The notes: generated by a model from the letters alone, not told the origin. A DNA stretch of 64,000 nt from Rhodothalassiaceae bacterium (GCA_026004935.1 BPKC01000001.1:434001-498000), one strand, 5' to 3'. Shown: positions 15,598 through 28,366, numbered from the stretch's first letter. Program-made: numbers and translations.

Positions 15598-15977
15598 CCA
15601 CGCCCTCCACCATCCGCGTCGTCATCCCGCTCAAGGTGAAGCACCGCAACGGCCGGCCGCGCATCGTGCCGCCGGCCGATCACGAGGCGCTCGACCTGCC
15701 AACGCCCGATCCGCGCACGCTGCGTGCCGTCGCCCGGGCCTGGGACTGGCGCCGGCGCCTGGAGCGCGGCGAGGCGGCGACGCTGAGCGACATCGCACAG
15801 GCCGAGCAGGTGACGCTCCCCTTCGTCAGCCGCTACATCAGGCTCGCCTATCTCTCGCCGGTGGTCCTGGAGCGCCTGCTCATCTACCGCCGCCCTTCCG
15901 CGCTGCCGCTCGACAAGCTGGCCGCCACCGCACAGGCGCCGTGGTGCGAACAGCCGCGCATGGTGTTCGAAGACTGA
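15594..15977 (+). CDS. Small helix-turn-helix protein coupled to the recombinase
   Basis: A 127-residue basic protein. After an N-terminal segment (VVIPLKVKHRNGRPRIVPP) there is a helical region with an HTH-like part, ATLSDIAQAEQVTLPFVSRYIRLAYL, then a C-terminal stretch. Proteins of this kind often follow or are fused to large serine recombinases in Alphaproteobacteria, and the ATGA overlap with the recombinase relic fits that. I infer a DNA-binding accessory factor. The frame is intact even though its partner is truncated. Confidence 0.6.
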   Translation: MTTPSTIRVVIPLKVKHRNGRPRIVPPADHEALDLPTPDPRTLRAVARAWDWRRRLERGEAATLSDIAQAEQVTLPFVSRYIRLAYLSPVVLERLLIYRRPSALPLDKLAATAQAPWCEQPRMVFED

Positions 15978-16031
15978 GCATGCAGATGATTCTGGCTTGA
16001 TTGGCAGGGTCGCGCGCAAATCCCGGACGGC

Positions 16032-16836
16032 TTATGCCAGCCAAGCCAGAAGAGCGCAGCCGAGCACGATGCGGTAGATCACGAAGGGCGCAAATGTCGA
16101 TCGGCGTAGCCAAGCCATCAGTCCGGCGATCGCCGCAAGGGCGGCTAAGAACGAGAGTCCGGACGCGACGACTGCATCGAGCTGCAGAGCGGCGTCGCCC
16201 GATTTCCAGATGTCGACGCCCACGAGAGTTCCGGCTGCTGCGGTTGTGGGGATGGAAAGGAGCAGCGAGAAGCGTGCCGCCGCATCACGACGATAACCAA
16301 GGAAAAGAGCGGCGGTCATGGTGATGCCCGACCGGCTGACGCCGGGTATCAAAGCCAGGACCTGCGCCAGACCGATCACAAGCGCTGCCTCGAGCGTCAT
16401 GCCTTCGAACGGAGTGCGTCCATCCTTCTTCCCGTTGAGGTCCGCCAGCCACAGGACGACCCCGAAGCCGATGGTGGTCAGCGCGATCAGGAGAGCATTG
16501 CGCCCCTCCGTTGCGACGAACCCCTTGAGCAGGAGCCCGCCCATGACGACAGGCAATGTGGCGATGGCCACGTAGAGGGCGAGGCGGGCCTCCAGGCTCC
16601 TCGAATCGCCACCGAGGAGGCGAAAGCCGCCGCGGATCATGCCGGCGGTTTCCCGGTGGAAAGTATGCCATGACCGCCGCCAGCGTGCCGATGTGCAGGG
16701 CGATGTCGATCATCAGCCCCTGATCCGACCATCCGGTGATCTTCGGAACGAGGATCAAGTGCGCCGACGAGCTGATCGGCAGAAATTCTGTGATCCCCTG
16801 AACGATCGCCAGGACCGCGGTGTGCCAGAACTCCAT
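16032..16836 (-). pseudogene. uppP: Undecaprenyl-diphosphatase UppP, one frameshift
   Basis: The N-terminal frame gives [22 protein letters not shown] (first catalytic motif) up to AAVMAYF, and the second frame gives GMIRGG through [15 protein letters not shown] (second motif) to the end. Removing one base at the GG in the 16652-16659 stretch joins them into a 267-residue protein of normal length, a membrane phosphatase that recycles the C55 lipid carrier. So either the gene is broken by a +1 insertion or the base is a consensus error. It lies upstream of nothing obviously related to cell-wall synthesis and is next to an ABC transporter, so it may be an accessory copy. Its ATG is 13 bp beyond the stop of the ATPase gene. 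Confidence 0.85.
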
Positions 16837-16848
16837 GGATCGGCCCCG

Positions 16849-18150
16849 TCAGGGATTTTCCAGGCTGAAGGTCTGCGTCTGATCGTCGTAGGCGAAGACC
16901 TCGGCATAGCGCCCCCAGCTGATGACCGCACGCAGCGTCTGCTCCGCCGCCTCCGGCGACATGTGGTCCTCGACCTCGTCGGCGAAGCGGCTCCATGGGG
17001 CCCGGTGGCTCGGACGCTCGTCGAGCACCCGGCGGATGTGGGCCGCGAGCGCAACGTAGGTGAGCAGATGCTGGGCGAACAGGCGCTTGCGTTCGTCGGT
17101 GTCCGCTTCCGCGAAGCGCTTCCCCTCGGGGGTGAGCCTGACGTCGCCACCGGCCAGCTCGGCGAACCTGAGCATCTGCAGCGTCTCGGCGACCGGGAAC
17201 AGGTCGTCTATCTCCATGCTGAGCGCGGCCGCGATCACGGGTAGGTCGGCTTGACCATTGTAAGGCGGCCCGGCGACCGCCTCGATCAGGCCCGACAGCA
17301 GATTCGACGAGACGCGCGGCAGGATCGTGCCGATGCCCACCCCCGGAAACCGCTCGGCCCGTGCCACCGCGCGCTCGGTGGCGGGCTTGGCGGTCAGCTC
17401 CACATAAACCCGCTCGACGAGATCGCGGAAGGTCGGGTCGAGCCGGTCCCGCGGGTGGGGCAGACCGACCTCGATCTCGCTCACGATCCGTCCCGGATTG
17501 CTCGCGAACACGAGCACGCGATCGCACATGAGGATCGCTTCCTCGATGTTATGGGTGACGAGGATGACGCCCTTGATCGGAAGCTGCCCTTCGGCCCAGA
17601 GGTCCAGAAAGTCGGTGCGCAGCGTCTCTGCGGTCAGCACGTCGAGCGCGGAGAACGGCTCGTCCATCAGCAGGATGTTGGGATGGACGACGAGCGCGCG
17701 CGCGAAGCCCACGCGCTGGCGCATGCCGCCCGAGAGCTCGCGGGGATAGGCGGATTCGAAGCCGTCGAGGCCGATCATGTCGATCGCCTCAAGCGCACGG
17801 CGGCGCACTTCCTCCCGCGGCAGACCGAGCGCCTCGAGGCCGAGCTCGACGTTTTCGAGAACGGTCAGCCAGGGAAAGAGCGCGAAGCCCTGGAACACCA
17901 TGGCAATCCCCTCGGCCGGGCCGTCCAGCGCCCGGCCGAGATAGGCGATGGAGCCGCCGGCCGGCCGGGCGAGCCCCGCGATCAGCCGGAGGAGCGTGGA
18001 CTTGCCGGACCCCGAACGGCCGAGCAGGCCGACGATCTCGCCTTCCTTCAGCCTCAGATCGATGCCGTCGAGGACGAGCAGCTCGCCGCCGTCGGCCTTG
18101 GGGAACGACTTGCGCAGGCCGCGCACTTCCAGCAGGGGCACGGCATCCAT
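16849..18150 (-). CDS. NitT/TauT-type ABC transporter ATP-binding protein with AAA-associated C-domain
   Basis: A 433-residue protein. The ATPase (about 1-265) has Walker A GRSGSGKST (44-52), Q87 in VFQ, signature LSGGMRQR (139-146), Walker B ILLMDEPFSALD (159-170) and the switch His (H200). The GFALFPWLTVLENVELGLE stretch is typical of nitrate/sulfonate/taurine importers. Residues about 285-430 form an extra domain resembling AAA_assoc_C (PF09821), whose role is unknown. It is 12 bp downstream of the permease gene, so they form one operon. No substrate-binding protein is present, so the cargo cannot be named. Confidence 0.88.
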   Translation of the reverse strand: MDAVPLLEVRGLRKSFPKADGGELLVLDGIDLRLKEGEIVGLLGRSGSGKSTLLRLIAGLARPAGGSIAYLGRALDGPAEGIAMVFQGFALFPWLTVLENVELGLEALGLPREEVRRRALEAIDMIGLDGFESAYPRELSGGMRQRVGFARALVVHPNILLMDEPFSALDVLTAETLRTDFLDLWAEGQLPIKGVILVTHNIEEAILMCDRVLVFASNPGRIVSEIEVGLPHPRDRLDPTFRDLVERVYVELTAKPATERAVARAERFPGVGIGTILPRVSSNLLSGLIEAVAGPPYNGQADLPVIAAALSMEIDDLFPVAETLQMLRFAELAGGDVRLTPEGKRFAEADTDERKRLFAQHLLTYVALAAHIRRVLDERPSHRAPWSRFADEVEDHMSPEAAEQTLRAVISWGRYAEVFAYDDQTQTFSLENP

Positions 18151-18162
18151 GGCGACCTCCCT

Positions 18163-19896
18163 TCAGCCGAGGCGGAACTTGCGTTCGGCGCGCGCATAGA
18201 GCGGGCGCCAGAACGCACGGTTGATGACAACGACAAAAGCGCTCATCACGGAGATGCCGAGGACGATGCGATGGAAGTCCCCGGCTTCGGTCGCTTGCGC
18301 GATGTAGGCGCCGAGCCCGTGCGCCTGCAGCTTGTCCTGCCCCCAGCTCGCCACCTCGGCCACAATGCTGGCGTTCCAGGACCCGCCCGAGGCGGTGATG
18401 GCGCCGGTCAGATAGAAGGGAAAGATGGCGGGAAGCGCGATCCTGCGCCACCACAGCCACCCGCGCACGCGCAGATTCGTGCCGATGTCGCGCAGCTCGC
18501 CCGGTATGGTCGAGGCGCCCGCGATCACGTTGAACAGAATGTACCACTGGGTTCCGAGGACCATCAGCGGGCTCAGCCAGATGTCGGGATCGAGACGGAA
18601 CGCCGCGACGGCCGAGACGGCGAAGGGGAACAGGAGGTTGGCCGGGAAGGCCGCCATGAACTGCGCGACCGGCTGTGCGAAGCGCGCGGCATTCGGGCGG
18701 AGACCGATCCAGACCCCTATCGGCACCCAGATCGCGCTCGCGATGGCGATCAGCACGGACACACGGGCCATGGTCGCGAGGCCGTAGAGGACGGCCGTCC
18801 CCGCCTCGGCGAGCGAAACGCCCGTTGAAACGAACTGCGCGACCTTCCAAAGGGCGAGCCCGGCGACCGCGATCACGACCGCATACCAGAGCCGGTCGGT
18901 CCATCGGGCGGTGCGCTCGGAGAGCCGAGTCTCATGGCTTGGATTGCCCGCCTTTGGCATGGCCCGATAGGTCCACCGCCAGACCGAAGCGACCGGCGCG
19001 ATCGCGAGGCTCACGAGGCGCGAGCGCCTGAGCGCCATAAGCACCCACGAGCGCGGCGGCACAGCGCCCCCTTCCTGCTCGAAGCGGAACCGGTCGGCCC
19101 AGGCGACGAGCGGCCGGAACAGGAGCTGGTCGTAGATCAGGATGACCACGAGCATGGCGCCGACGGCCCAGCCGATGGCGCCCAGATCGCGCTCGGCGAT
19201 GGCGAGCGCGATATAGGAGCCGATCCCCGGCAGCGCGACGGTCGTGTCGCCGACGCTGATCGCCTCCGAGGCGACGACGAAGAACCAGCCGCCCGACATC
19301 GACATCATCATGTTCCAGACGAGCGCCGGCATGGCGAACGGAACCTCGAGGCGCCAGAACCGCATCCAGGGGCCGAGCCGGAACGACCGCGCGGCTTCCT
19401 GCAGCTCCTCGGGGACCGTCCGCAGCGACTGGTAGAAGCTGAACGCCATGTTCCAGGCTTGGCTGGTGAAAATGGCGAAGATGGCGGCAAACTCGGCGCC
19501 CAGCATCCGCCCGGGGGCCAGCGACATGAAGAAGACGACCGTGACCGAAATGAAGCCGAGGATCGGGACCGACTGCAGGATGTCGAGGAGAGGCATCAGG
19601 ACGACTTCGGCACGCCGACTCTTTGCGGCCCAGGTCGCATAGGTGAACGTGAAGAGCAGCGACAGCGCCATCGCCGCCAGCATGCGCAGCGTCGTCCGCG
19701 CGGCGTAGCCCGGCAGGGCAGCGGGATCGAGCGTGATGGCGCTCACACCGGGCTCGGGGAGCGGCCGGACGAGCCCGCGGCTGGCCTCGGCCAGGAAGAC
19801 CAGGGCGCCAAGGACCAGGAGAATCGCGACAAGGTCCCAGAAGCTCAGCATGCGCTGGCGCGTTGCGACGGCGACCGGCGGAACAACGCGTGTCAT
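18163..19896 (-). CDS. Double-domain ABC transporter permease, NitT/TauT type
   Basis: A 577-residue protein holding two BinnerProtein-dependent permease domains in one chain. The first includes PLLDILQSVPILGFISVTVV and the EAA-type loop EELQEAARSFRLGPWMRFWRLEVP; the second includes ATMARVSVLIAIASAIWVPIG and its EAA-like loop ELRDIGTNLRVRGWLWWRRIALP. About twelve hydrophobic helices in total. The fused permease needs only the one adjacent ATPase (probably as a dimer). The start chosen is MTRVVPP, with GGGGTG upstream; an ATG 26 codons earlier is open but reads less like coding. Substrate unknown. Confidence 0.85.
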   Translation of the reverse strand: MTRVVPPVAVATRQRMLSFWDLVAILLVLGALVFLAEASRGLVRPLPEPGVSAITLDPAALPGYAARTTLRMLAAMALSLLFTFTYATWAAKSRRAEVVLMPLLDILQSVPILGFISVTVVFFMSLAPGRMLGAEFAAIFAIFTSQAWNMAFSFYQSLRTVPEELQEAARSFRLGPWMRFWRLEVPFAMPALVWNMMMSMSGGWFFVVASEAISVGDTTVALPGIGSYIALAIAERDLGAIGWAVGAMLVVILIYDQLLFRPLVAWADRFRFEQEGGAVPPRSWVLMALRRSRLVSLAIAPVASVWRWTYRAMPKAGNPSHETRLSERTARWTDRLWYAVVIAVAGLALWKVAQFVSTGVSLAEAGTAVLYGLATMARVSVLIAIASAIWVPIGVWIGLRPNAARFAQPVAQFMAAFPANLLFPFAVSAVAAFRLDPDIWLSPLMVLGTQWYILFNVIAGASTIPGELRDIGTNLRVRGWLWWRRIALPAIFPFYLTGAITASGGSWNASIVAEVASWGQDKLQAHGLGAYIAQATEAGDFHRIVLGISVMSAFVVVINRAFWRPLYARAERKFRLG

Positions 19897-20490
19897 CGGC
19901 AGGCACCCCGAACTCTCGTGGAGCAAGGGCACAGTGAACAATGCTGCGCCTGCCGCAAAGCACGGCAGCGGCACATCTGGCGATTGAGAGTCATCAGAAT
20001 CATGCCCGGTCGCGTCCTGTGTGGCAGGAGGCGCCGGGCCGGAATCGAGGCCTATGCCCGGGTCGCGTCCTGCCCGCTAAGAGATCGACTGCCGTCGCTC
20101 ATTGCTGGCCCTCGCTGGCGGGCGACAGGGATCGCGCCCGCACGACTGTTCACTTCTAATAGCTTTGCCGTATCGCGAAGTCATGCTGAATCTTGCGCCC
20201 ATTTGCGCAGCGCGGTCATACTTGACGGGCGATTGCGGCGCGCCCGGGACCGAAGGGGCTCAGTGCAACCGTAAAGCCCGGCTGGTTCCAGAACCCATTG
20301 AAATATGGCCCGTTCGCGGCGCTTAATGAGCGCGGTGCCGGTTAAGTCGGAAAGAGACAGAGACGGCGAAATGGGCCTCACGGGCACGCTCGGCCGGTCT
20401 CCGCGGTAAACCCGTTTCCGGCAAAGCCCTTTGACCGCGAAAGAAAAACGGCCGCGCTGATGGCCATGACTTCGGTTCGTGCAGGTGAGT
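19897..20490. other. Intergenic region before the second tRNA-Ser, no gene seen
   Basis: No convincing coding frame is present. An imperfect direct repeat (ATGCCCGGTCGCGTCCTG and the same with one extra G) occurs twice about 50 bp apart near 20002 and 20052. The ABC operon promoter should lie at the low-coordinate end but no good consensus was found. Confidence 0.4.
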
Positions 20491-20581
<91 letters not shown>

Positions 20582-20807
20582 GCAGACGCGGGCCGGGCCG
20601 TCGCCGGCCGTCGCCGGGCGCGGGCGCCGGCCGGCCGCGCGCCACCACTTAGGCGATTCGCCCCGGCCGATCAAGGGCCGGCCCGGCGGAGGAGGCCGCC
20701 GCGGTCTCTTGACTTCATGGACCGGACCCGCATCGTCGCGGCGAGGGGCACGAAGACGCGGCCGGCGGCCGGAGCCGCGCTGGAAACCTGCGAGGGGGCG
20801 AGCAATC

Positions 20808-22220
20808 ATGGCGGGCGAGCTCTTCCTGCAATTCCGGCTCATGCTGCGGCGGCAGGTGGCGGCCGTCGGCGCGCAGCTGCTGATGCTGGGCGCGGGGCTC
20901 GTCATCTTTCTCGTGGCGGCCGAGGCCGTGACCCGCAGCGCCCGCTACGAGGCCTGGATCCCGGACGGCGCGCGCGTGCATCTCGTGACCGAGACCTTCC
21001 TCGGCGCGCTGGCCGACGGCGGCACCTCGCCTGCGACGCCGGGACCGCTCGCCGCGACCCTCGCCGGGCGCTTCGCGGACGTGGTGGAGACGGCGGCGCG
21101 GTTCGTCGAGGAAGAGGCCGTGGCGATCGCGCCCGACGGCGCCCGCCTGCCGCTCACCGTCGGCCTCGCGGACCCCGCCTTCCTTGCGATCCTCGGCCGC
21201 CCGGCGGTCGCCGGCGATCCCGCCGCGGCGCTGGCCCGCCCCGACTCGGTCGTGCTCACCGATTCTGCGGCCCGCCGGCTGTTCGGCGACCGGCCGGCGC
21301 CGGGCGAGACCGTGGAAATCCTGCGCGCCGGCCGCAGGCGGGCCATGCGGGTGAGCATGGTGATGGCCGATCTGCCGGCGGAGACCCATTTCACCTTCGC
21401 GGCGCTGATGCCGATCGCGGGCAACGTCGGGCCCGCCTTTCCGTATTTTCCGGACAGCTGGTTCTCCAATCACTTCCGGACTTTCGTGAAGCTGCGGCCG
21501 GGGCGTGAGGCCCGCGATCTCGCGCGCGTGCTGGAGGACGGGCTGCCGCCGCTCATCCCGCCGCTCGATTACGGCGGGCGGACCTGGCGCCTTCCGGACA
21601 TGGCCCGGTTTGCGGGCGTGCCGGTCACCTCTCCGGCCTATGGCGCGCTCGTGGCCGATCCGGGATCGGGCTGGATCGCGGCGGGCCCGGCCCGGCTCGT
21701 GATCGCCTTCGCGCTCGCGGTGCTCCTCGTCGCCGCCATCAACTACGGTCATGCGGCGGTGGCCATGGCGCTGGAGACGGCGCGCGCGACCGCCGTGCGC
21801 AAGATGCTCGGCGCATCGCCCGCGCGATTGGCGGCGGCCGTGCTCGGGGTCACCGCCATCCAGCTCGGCCTGCTGCTGGCGGCGGCGGGCGCCTTGGCGC
21901 CGGTTGCGGCGGCCGCGGCGGCACGGGCGATGGCCTTCGGCGGCGGTGCGTTCTCCTGGCGCTTCGTGCCGGCGGGGACGCTGGCCGCCGTGTTCGCGAT
22001 GCTGGTGGCTGCCTGCGGGTTCTATCCCGCGCTCTTCGTGGCGAGGCTGAAGCCCGGGCGGATTCTGCTGCACGCCGGCCGGCAGGGCGCAGCCGTGCGG
22101 CTCCGCCACATGCGGCGGCTTCTGCTCGCGCTCCAGTTCGCGGCCGCCGCGGCCGCGATCGCCCGCCCGACGCTCGCGGCCCTGCGTCTGCGGCCGGTCG
22201 CGGTGCTCGAGCAGCCCTAG
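20808..22220 (+). CDS. FtsX/MacB-type permease, half-size, with a collapsed second half
   Basis: A 470-residue protein: one N-terminal helix (about 15-37), a periplasmic MacB-core-like domain (motifs VVLTDSAARRLFGDR and PAETHFTFAALMP), then three helices of an FtsX domain with the KMLGASPARL motif. After this, a block typical of the beginning of a second permease unit (RRLLLALQFAAAAAAI) runs directly into one typical of its extreme end (LAALRLRPVAVLEQP). Family members with two units have nearly 800 residues, so the middle of the second unit seems deleted. No ABC ATPase is adjacent. Export function is therefore doubtful. GAGGGGG precedes the ATG; an open frame through the tRNA upstream is accidental. 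Confidence 0.7.
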   Translation: MAGELFLQFRLMLRRQVAAVGAQLLMLGAGLVIFLVAAEAVTRSARYEAWIPDGARVHLVTETFLGALADGGTSPATPGPLAATLAGRFADVVETAARFVEEEAVAIAPDGARLPLTVGLADPAFLAILGRPAVAGDPAAALARPDSVVLTDSAARRLFGDRPAPGETVEILRAGRRRAMRVSMVMADLPAETHFTFAALMPIAGNVGPAFPYFPDSWFSNHFRTFVKLRPGREARDLARVLEDGLPPLIPPLDYGGRTWRLPDMARFAGVPVTSPAYGALVADPGSGWIAAGPARLVIAFALAVLLVAAINYGHAAVAMALETARATAVRKMLGASPARLAAAVLGVTAIQLGLLLAAAGALAPVAAAAAARAMAFGGGAFSWRFVPAGTLAAVFAMLVAACGFYPALFVARLKPGRILLHAGRQGAAVRLRHMRRLLLALQFAAAAAAIARPTLAALRLRPVAVLEQP

Positions 22221-22367
22221 AAAAGATGCGGCGGGAGAACCCCGCGCCCGAGCCGGAAGCGGGAACGGCCGGGCGGACTGCCCGGCCGTCCGATCCCGGG
22301 ATGATCCGCACCCTCGGGGCTGCAACGGCGGGCCGCGCTCGGCCGCCTGTCCGGTGCGGCTGTGCGC

Positions 22368-24581
22368 CTATTCCGCTGCCGCGGCGACGGCCGGCGGCGG
22401 CGGGTAGAAGGTGAGCCCATCTTCCGCGCGCTTCCGGATCTCGTCCGGCAGGCGGAAGCGCTCGCCGAAGCGCGCGGCCAGGGCGTCCGCCTCCTCGATG
22501 AAGCGCTTGAGGCCCACGTGATCCACCCAGCTGAAGGGCCCGCCCGTCCAGGGCGCAAACCCCCAGCCGAAGACCGCGCCGATGTCGCCGTCCTCCGGCG
22601 TCTCCAGCACGCCCTCGGCGAAGCAGCGCAGCGCCTCGACGATCTGGCGGTCGAGCAGGCGCTTCTTGACCTCTTCCACATCCGGCTGGGTCGCAGCCCG
22701 CGGGAAGTGCTTTTCGATCTCGGGCCACAGATATTTCCTGCCGCCCTCGGGATAGACGTAGAAGCCCTTGCCGTTCTTGCGCCCGAAGCGCTCGAGCTTC
22801 TCGACCATGGTGATGACGACGTCGTCGGCCGGGCTGGGCTCATAGGCGTCGCCGAGATCCTTCCGGGTCTGCATCAGCACCTTGTAGGAAAGATCGATGC
22901 CGACCTCGTCGCCCACCGCCAGCGGGCCCACCGGCATGCCGATGAGGCGGCCGGCGTTCTCGATGAGGGCCGGGTTCACGCCCTCGGCGATCATCGTGTA
23001 GCCCTCCATCACATAGGTGCCGAAGCTGCGCGAGGTGTAGAAGCCGCGCGAGTCGTTCACGACGATCGGCGTCTTCCTGATCTGGCGCACGTAGTCCAGC
23101 GCCTTGGCGATGGCGAGGGGGCCCGTCTTTTTGCCGACGATGATCTCGACCAGCGGCATCTTCTCGACCGGCGAGAAGAAATGGATGCCGATGAAGTTCT
23201 CGGGCTTCGACCAGTTCTCGGCGAGCGAGGTGATGGGAAGCGTCGAGGTGTTGGAGCCGAAGATGATGTCCGGGCCCGTCACCGCCTCGGTCTGCGTGGT
23301 CGCCTCGCGTTTCACCTCGCGGTCCTCGAAGACCGCCTCGATCACGAGGTCCACCCCCTTCAGATCCGCGTAGTCGGTGGTGGGATGAATGCGCGCGAGC
23401 AGGGCGTCCGCCTCCTCGCGGGTCATCTTGCCGCGCTGGACGGCCTTTTCCACGAGCTTCCTCGAATAGTCCTTGCCGCGCTCGGCCGCCTCGATGGTGC
23501 GGTCGAGCAGCACGACCTCGATCCCGGCCGTGGCCGAGACATAGGCGATGCCGGAACCCATCAGGCCCGCGCCCAGCATGCCGAGCTTCTTCGTCGGCTG
23601 CGGCGGGACGTCCTTCGGCCGGCGCGCGCCCTTCTCGGCCGCCTGCTTGTTGACGAAGAGCGTGCGGATCATGCGTGCGGCCTGGCCTTCGAGCAGCAGC
23701 CGCGTGAAATACTTGCTCTCGATCCGGATCGCGCGGTCGAAGGGCACGATCCCGCCCTCGTAGACGCAGGAGAGGATGTACTGGACGGCCGGATACAGCC
23801 CCCAGGTCTTCGCGCGGGCCATGGCGTTGGCGGCCATGAACGTTTGCACGGCACTGGGATGCATGGCGCCCGCCCCGCCCGGGAACTTGAAGCCGCGCTG
23901 GTCCCAGGGCTGGATCGCCTTCGGCCGGGATTTCACGATCTCCTTCGCCTTCGCGAGAAGCTCCTCGCGGCTGTCGACGAGCTCGCTGACGATGCCGAAG
24001 CCCTTGGCCTCGGCCGCCGACATGTTCCTGCCCGTCGTCAGATACTGGAGCGCGGCCTGGATGCCGATGATCCGCGGCAGCCGCTGCGTGCCGCCGGCGC
24101 CGGGCAGCAGGCCGACCATCACCTCCGGCAGGCCGAACTGGGTCTTGCGGTCGTTCGTCGCGACCCGGTGGTGGCAGGCGAGCGCGATCTCGAAGCCGCC
24201 GCCGAGCGCCTGGCCGTGGACGGCCGCGACGAAGGGCTTGGTGAGCTCCTGCTGCAGGGTCTTGAGGTCCTTGCCGCCGGTCTCCATCTTGCGGAACAGG
24301 CGGTTCAGGCGGAAGGCCTGCTGGAAGACGGCGCCGGGAGAAAGCGTCCCGGCCGCGCCCGTCATGGCGGAGAGCATGCGCAGATCCGCGCCCGCCATGA
24401 AGCTGTCCTTGGCCGACGTGATGACGGCGCCGACGATGGCGTCATCCGCCAGCACGCGGTCCACCGCCTGTTCGAACTCCTCCATGAAGTCCTGGTTGAT
24501 GACGTTCATCGACTGACCGGGCACGTCGATGGTGATGACGGCGACCCCGTCCTCGACGCGGAAATCTATGGTCTTGCCCAT
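22368..24581 (-). CDS. fadJ: Fatty-acid oxidation multifunctional protein (enoyl-CoA hydratase / 3-hydroxyacyl-CoA dehydrogenase)
   Basis: A 737-residue fusion. The crotonase half holds GGGFEIALACHHRVA with E131 and FGLPEVMVGLLPGAGG with E153, the two catalytic Glu residues of the hydratase. The dehydrogenase half starts near 332 with the NAD Rossmann turn GAGLMGSGIAY, then NTSTLPIT, GIHFFSPVEKMPLVEII and a C-terminal helical domain. It does hydration and oxidation in beta-oxidation. The start was set by AAGGAG upstream; about 30 extra codons before it are non-native. Last gene of a MerR-ACAD-thiolase-FadJ operon. Gene name could equally be fadB by function; length and partner order fit the FadJ-like alphaproteobacterial form. 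Confidence 0.92.
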   Translation of the reverse strand: MGKTIDFRVEDGVAVITIDVPGQSMNVINQDFMEEFEQAVDRVLADDAIVGAVITSAKDSFMAGADLRMLSAMTGAAGTLSPGAVFQQAFRLNRLFRKMETGGKDLKTLQQELTKPFVAAVHGQALGGGFEIALACHHRVATNDRKTQFGLPEVMVGLLPGAGGTQRLPRIIGIQAALQYLTTGRNMSAAEAKGFGIVSELVDSREELLAKAKEIVKSRPKAIQPWDQRGFKFPGGAGAMHPSAVQTFMAANAMARAKTWGLYPAVQYILSCVYEGGIVPFDRAIRIESKYFTRLLLEGQAARMIRTLFVNKQAAEKGARRPKDVPPQPTKKLGMLGAGLMGSGIAYVSATAGIEVVLLDRTIEAAERGKDYSRKLVEKAVQRGKMTREEADALLARIHPTTDYADLKGVDLVIEAVFEDREVKREATTQTEAVTGPDIIFGSNTSTLPITSLAENWSKPENFIGIHFFSPVEKMPLVEIIVGKKTGPLAIAKALDYVRQIRKTPIVVNDSRGFYTSRSFGTYVMEGYTMIAEGVNPALIENAGRLIGMPVGPLAVGDEVGIDLSYKVLMQTRKDLGDAYEPSPADDVVITMVEKLERFGRKNGKGFYVYPEGGRKYLWPEIEKHFPRAATQPDVEEVKKRLLDRQIVEALRCFAEGVLETPEDGDIGAVFGWGFAPWTGGPFSWVDHVGLKRFIEEADALAARFGERFRLPDEIRKRAEDGLTFYPPPPAVAAAAE

Positions 24582-24630
24582 GGCCGTTCGCTCCTTGCTC
24601 GAATCCCGTTCGCCGTCCGGGGCCGCGGCC

Positions 24631-25839
<1,209 letters not shown>

Positions 25840-25888
25840 GTTCTCTTCTCCTCCGTTTCGGGCGGCCGCGCGAGGCGGGCCGCCGGTC

Positions 25889-27682
<1,794 letters not shown>

Positions 27683-27755
27683 GTCTTCCGTCTCCTTCGT
27701 TCTGACGCGCAATCCGGCGCGCAATCGACGGCGGTCCGGGACCGCGCGGGCGTGA

Positions 27756-28325
27756 TCAGCCGCGGCCGTTGCCGCCCGGCGTCCTGCGGCCGGCCAGTGC
27801 CGCCTCGAGCCGCTCCTTCGGCACGGGCTTGCCGACCGCGCCGCCGGTGGCCGCGCGGAAGCGCCGGCGCGCCTCCTCCTCGGCTTCGGGATCGGCGAGC
27901 ACCTCCTCGATGAGCTGGGTGAAGGCCCGCAGCTCGGCGATCACCTGCTCGATGTCGGCCCGCTGCTGCTCGAGCGCGGCAATGCGCTCGCGGCATTTGG
28001 CGAGCGTCAGCCGCCGCTGGGTCTCGCGGTGGTCGGGCAGGTCGTAGGCGTCGATGAGCTCCTTGAGCTCGGCGAGCGAAAAGCCGACGCGCTTGCCGCG
28101 CAGGATCCAGGCGAGCCGCGCGCGGTCGCGCTCGCTGTAGAGGCGGTGCTGGCCGCGGCGCTCGGGATGCAGCAGCCCCTGGGCCTCGTAGAAGCGCAGT
28201 GCCCGCGCCGTCACCCCGAATTCGCGCGCCAGCTCGCTGATGCGGTAGCGCCGCGCGGGCGCCTCGCCGGCCGCGGGCGGCCGCGGTGCGGGTGCCGGAG
28301 CGCCGGACGATTCGGTGGTCGGCAT
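27756..28325 (-). CDS. MerR-family regulator of the beta-oxidation operon
   Basis: A 189-residue protein with an unusual Pro/Ala-rich first 25 residues, then a MerR DNA-binding domain ([27 protein letters not shown], about 27-52, with [11 protein letters not shown] after) and a long dimerisation helix. There are no conserved metal-binding Cys residues, so it senses something else. Related alphaproteobacterial regulators control branched-chain or fatty acyl-CoA degradation. AGGAGG lies 9 bp before the ATG given; an earlier ATG six codons upstream would place that site inside the gene. Its own promoter contains a dyad in the spacer, consistent with autoregulation. It sits 73 bp ahead of the ACAD gene. 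Confidence 0.88.
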   Translation of the reverse strand: MPTTESSGAPAPAPRPPAAGEAPARRYRISELAREFGVTARALRFYEAQGLLHPERRGQHRLYSERDRARLAWILRGKRVGFSLAELKELIDAYDLPDHRETQRRLTLAKCRERIAALEQQRADIEQVIAELRAFTQLIEEVLADPEAEEEARRRFRAATGGAVGKPVPKERLEAALAGRRTPGGNGRG

Positions 28326-28366
28326 GTCGCGGATCCTCCTCATCGGGCCTCACCCATCCGCGGCGA

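Noticed and set aside
17251-18828. 525-codon plus-strand open frame
   Set aside because: Antisense to the ABC ATPase and permease genes, which have full motif sets; composition is typical of high-GC shadow frames.
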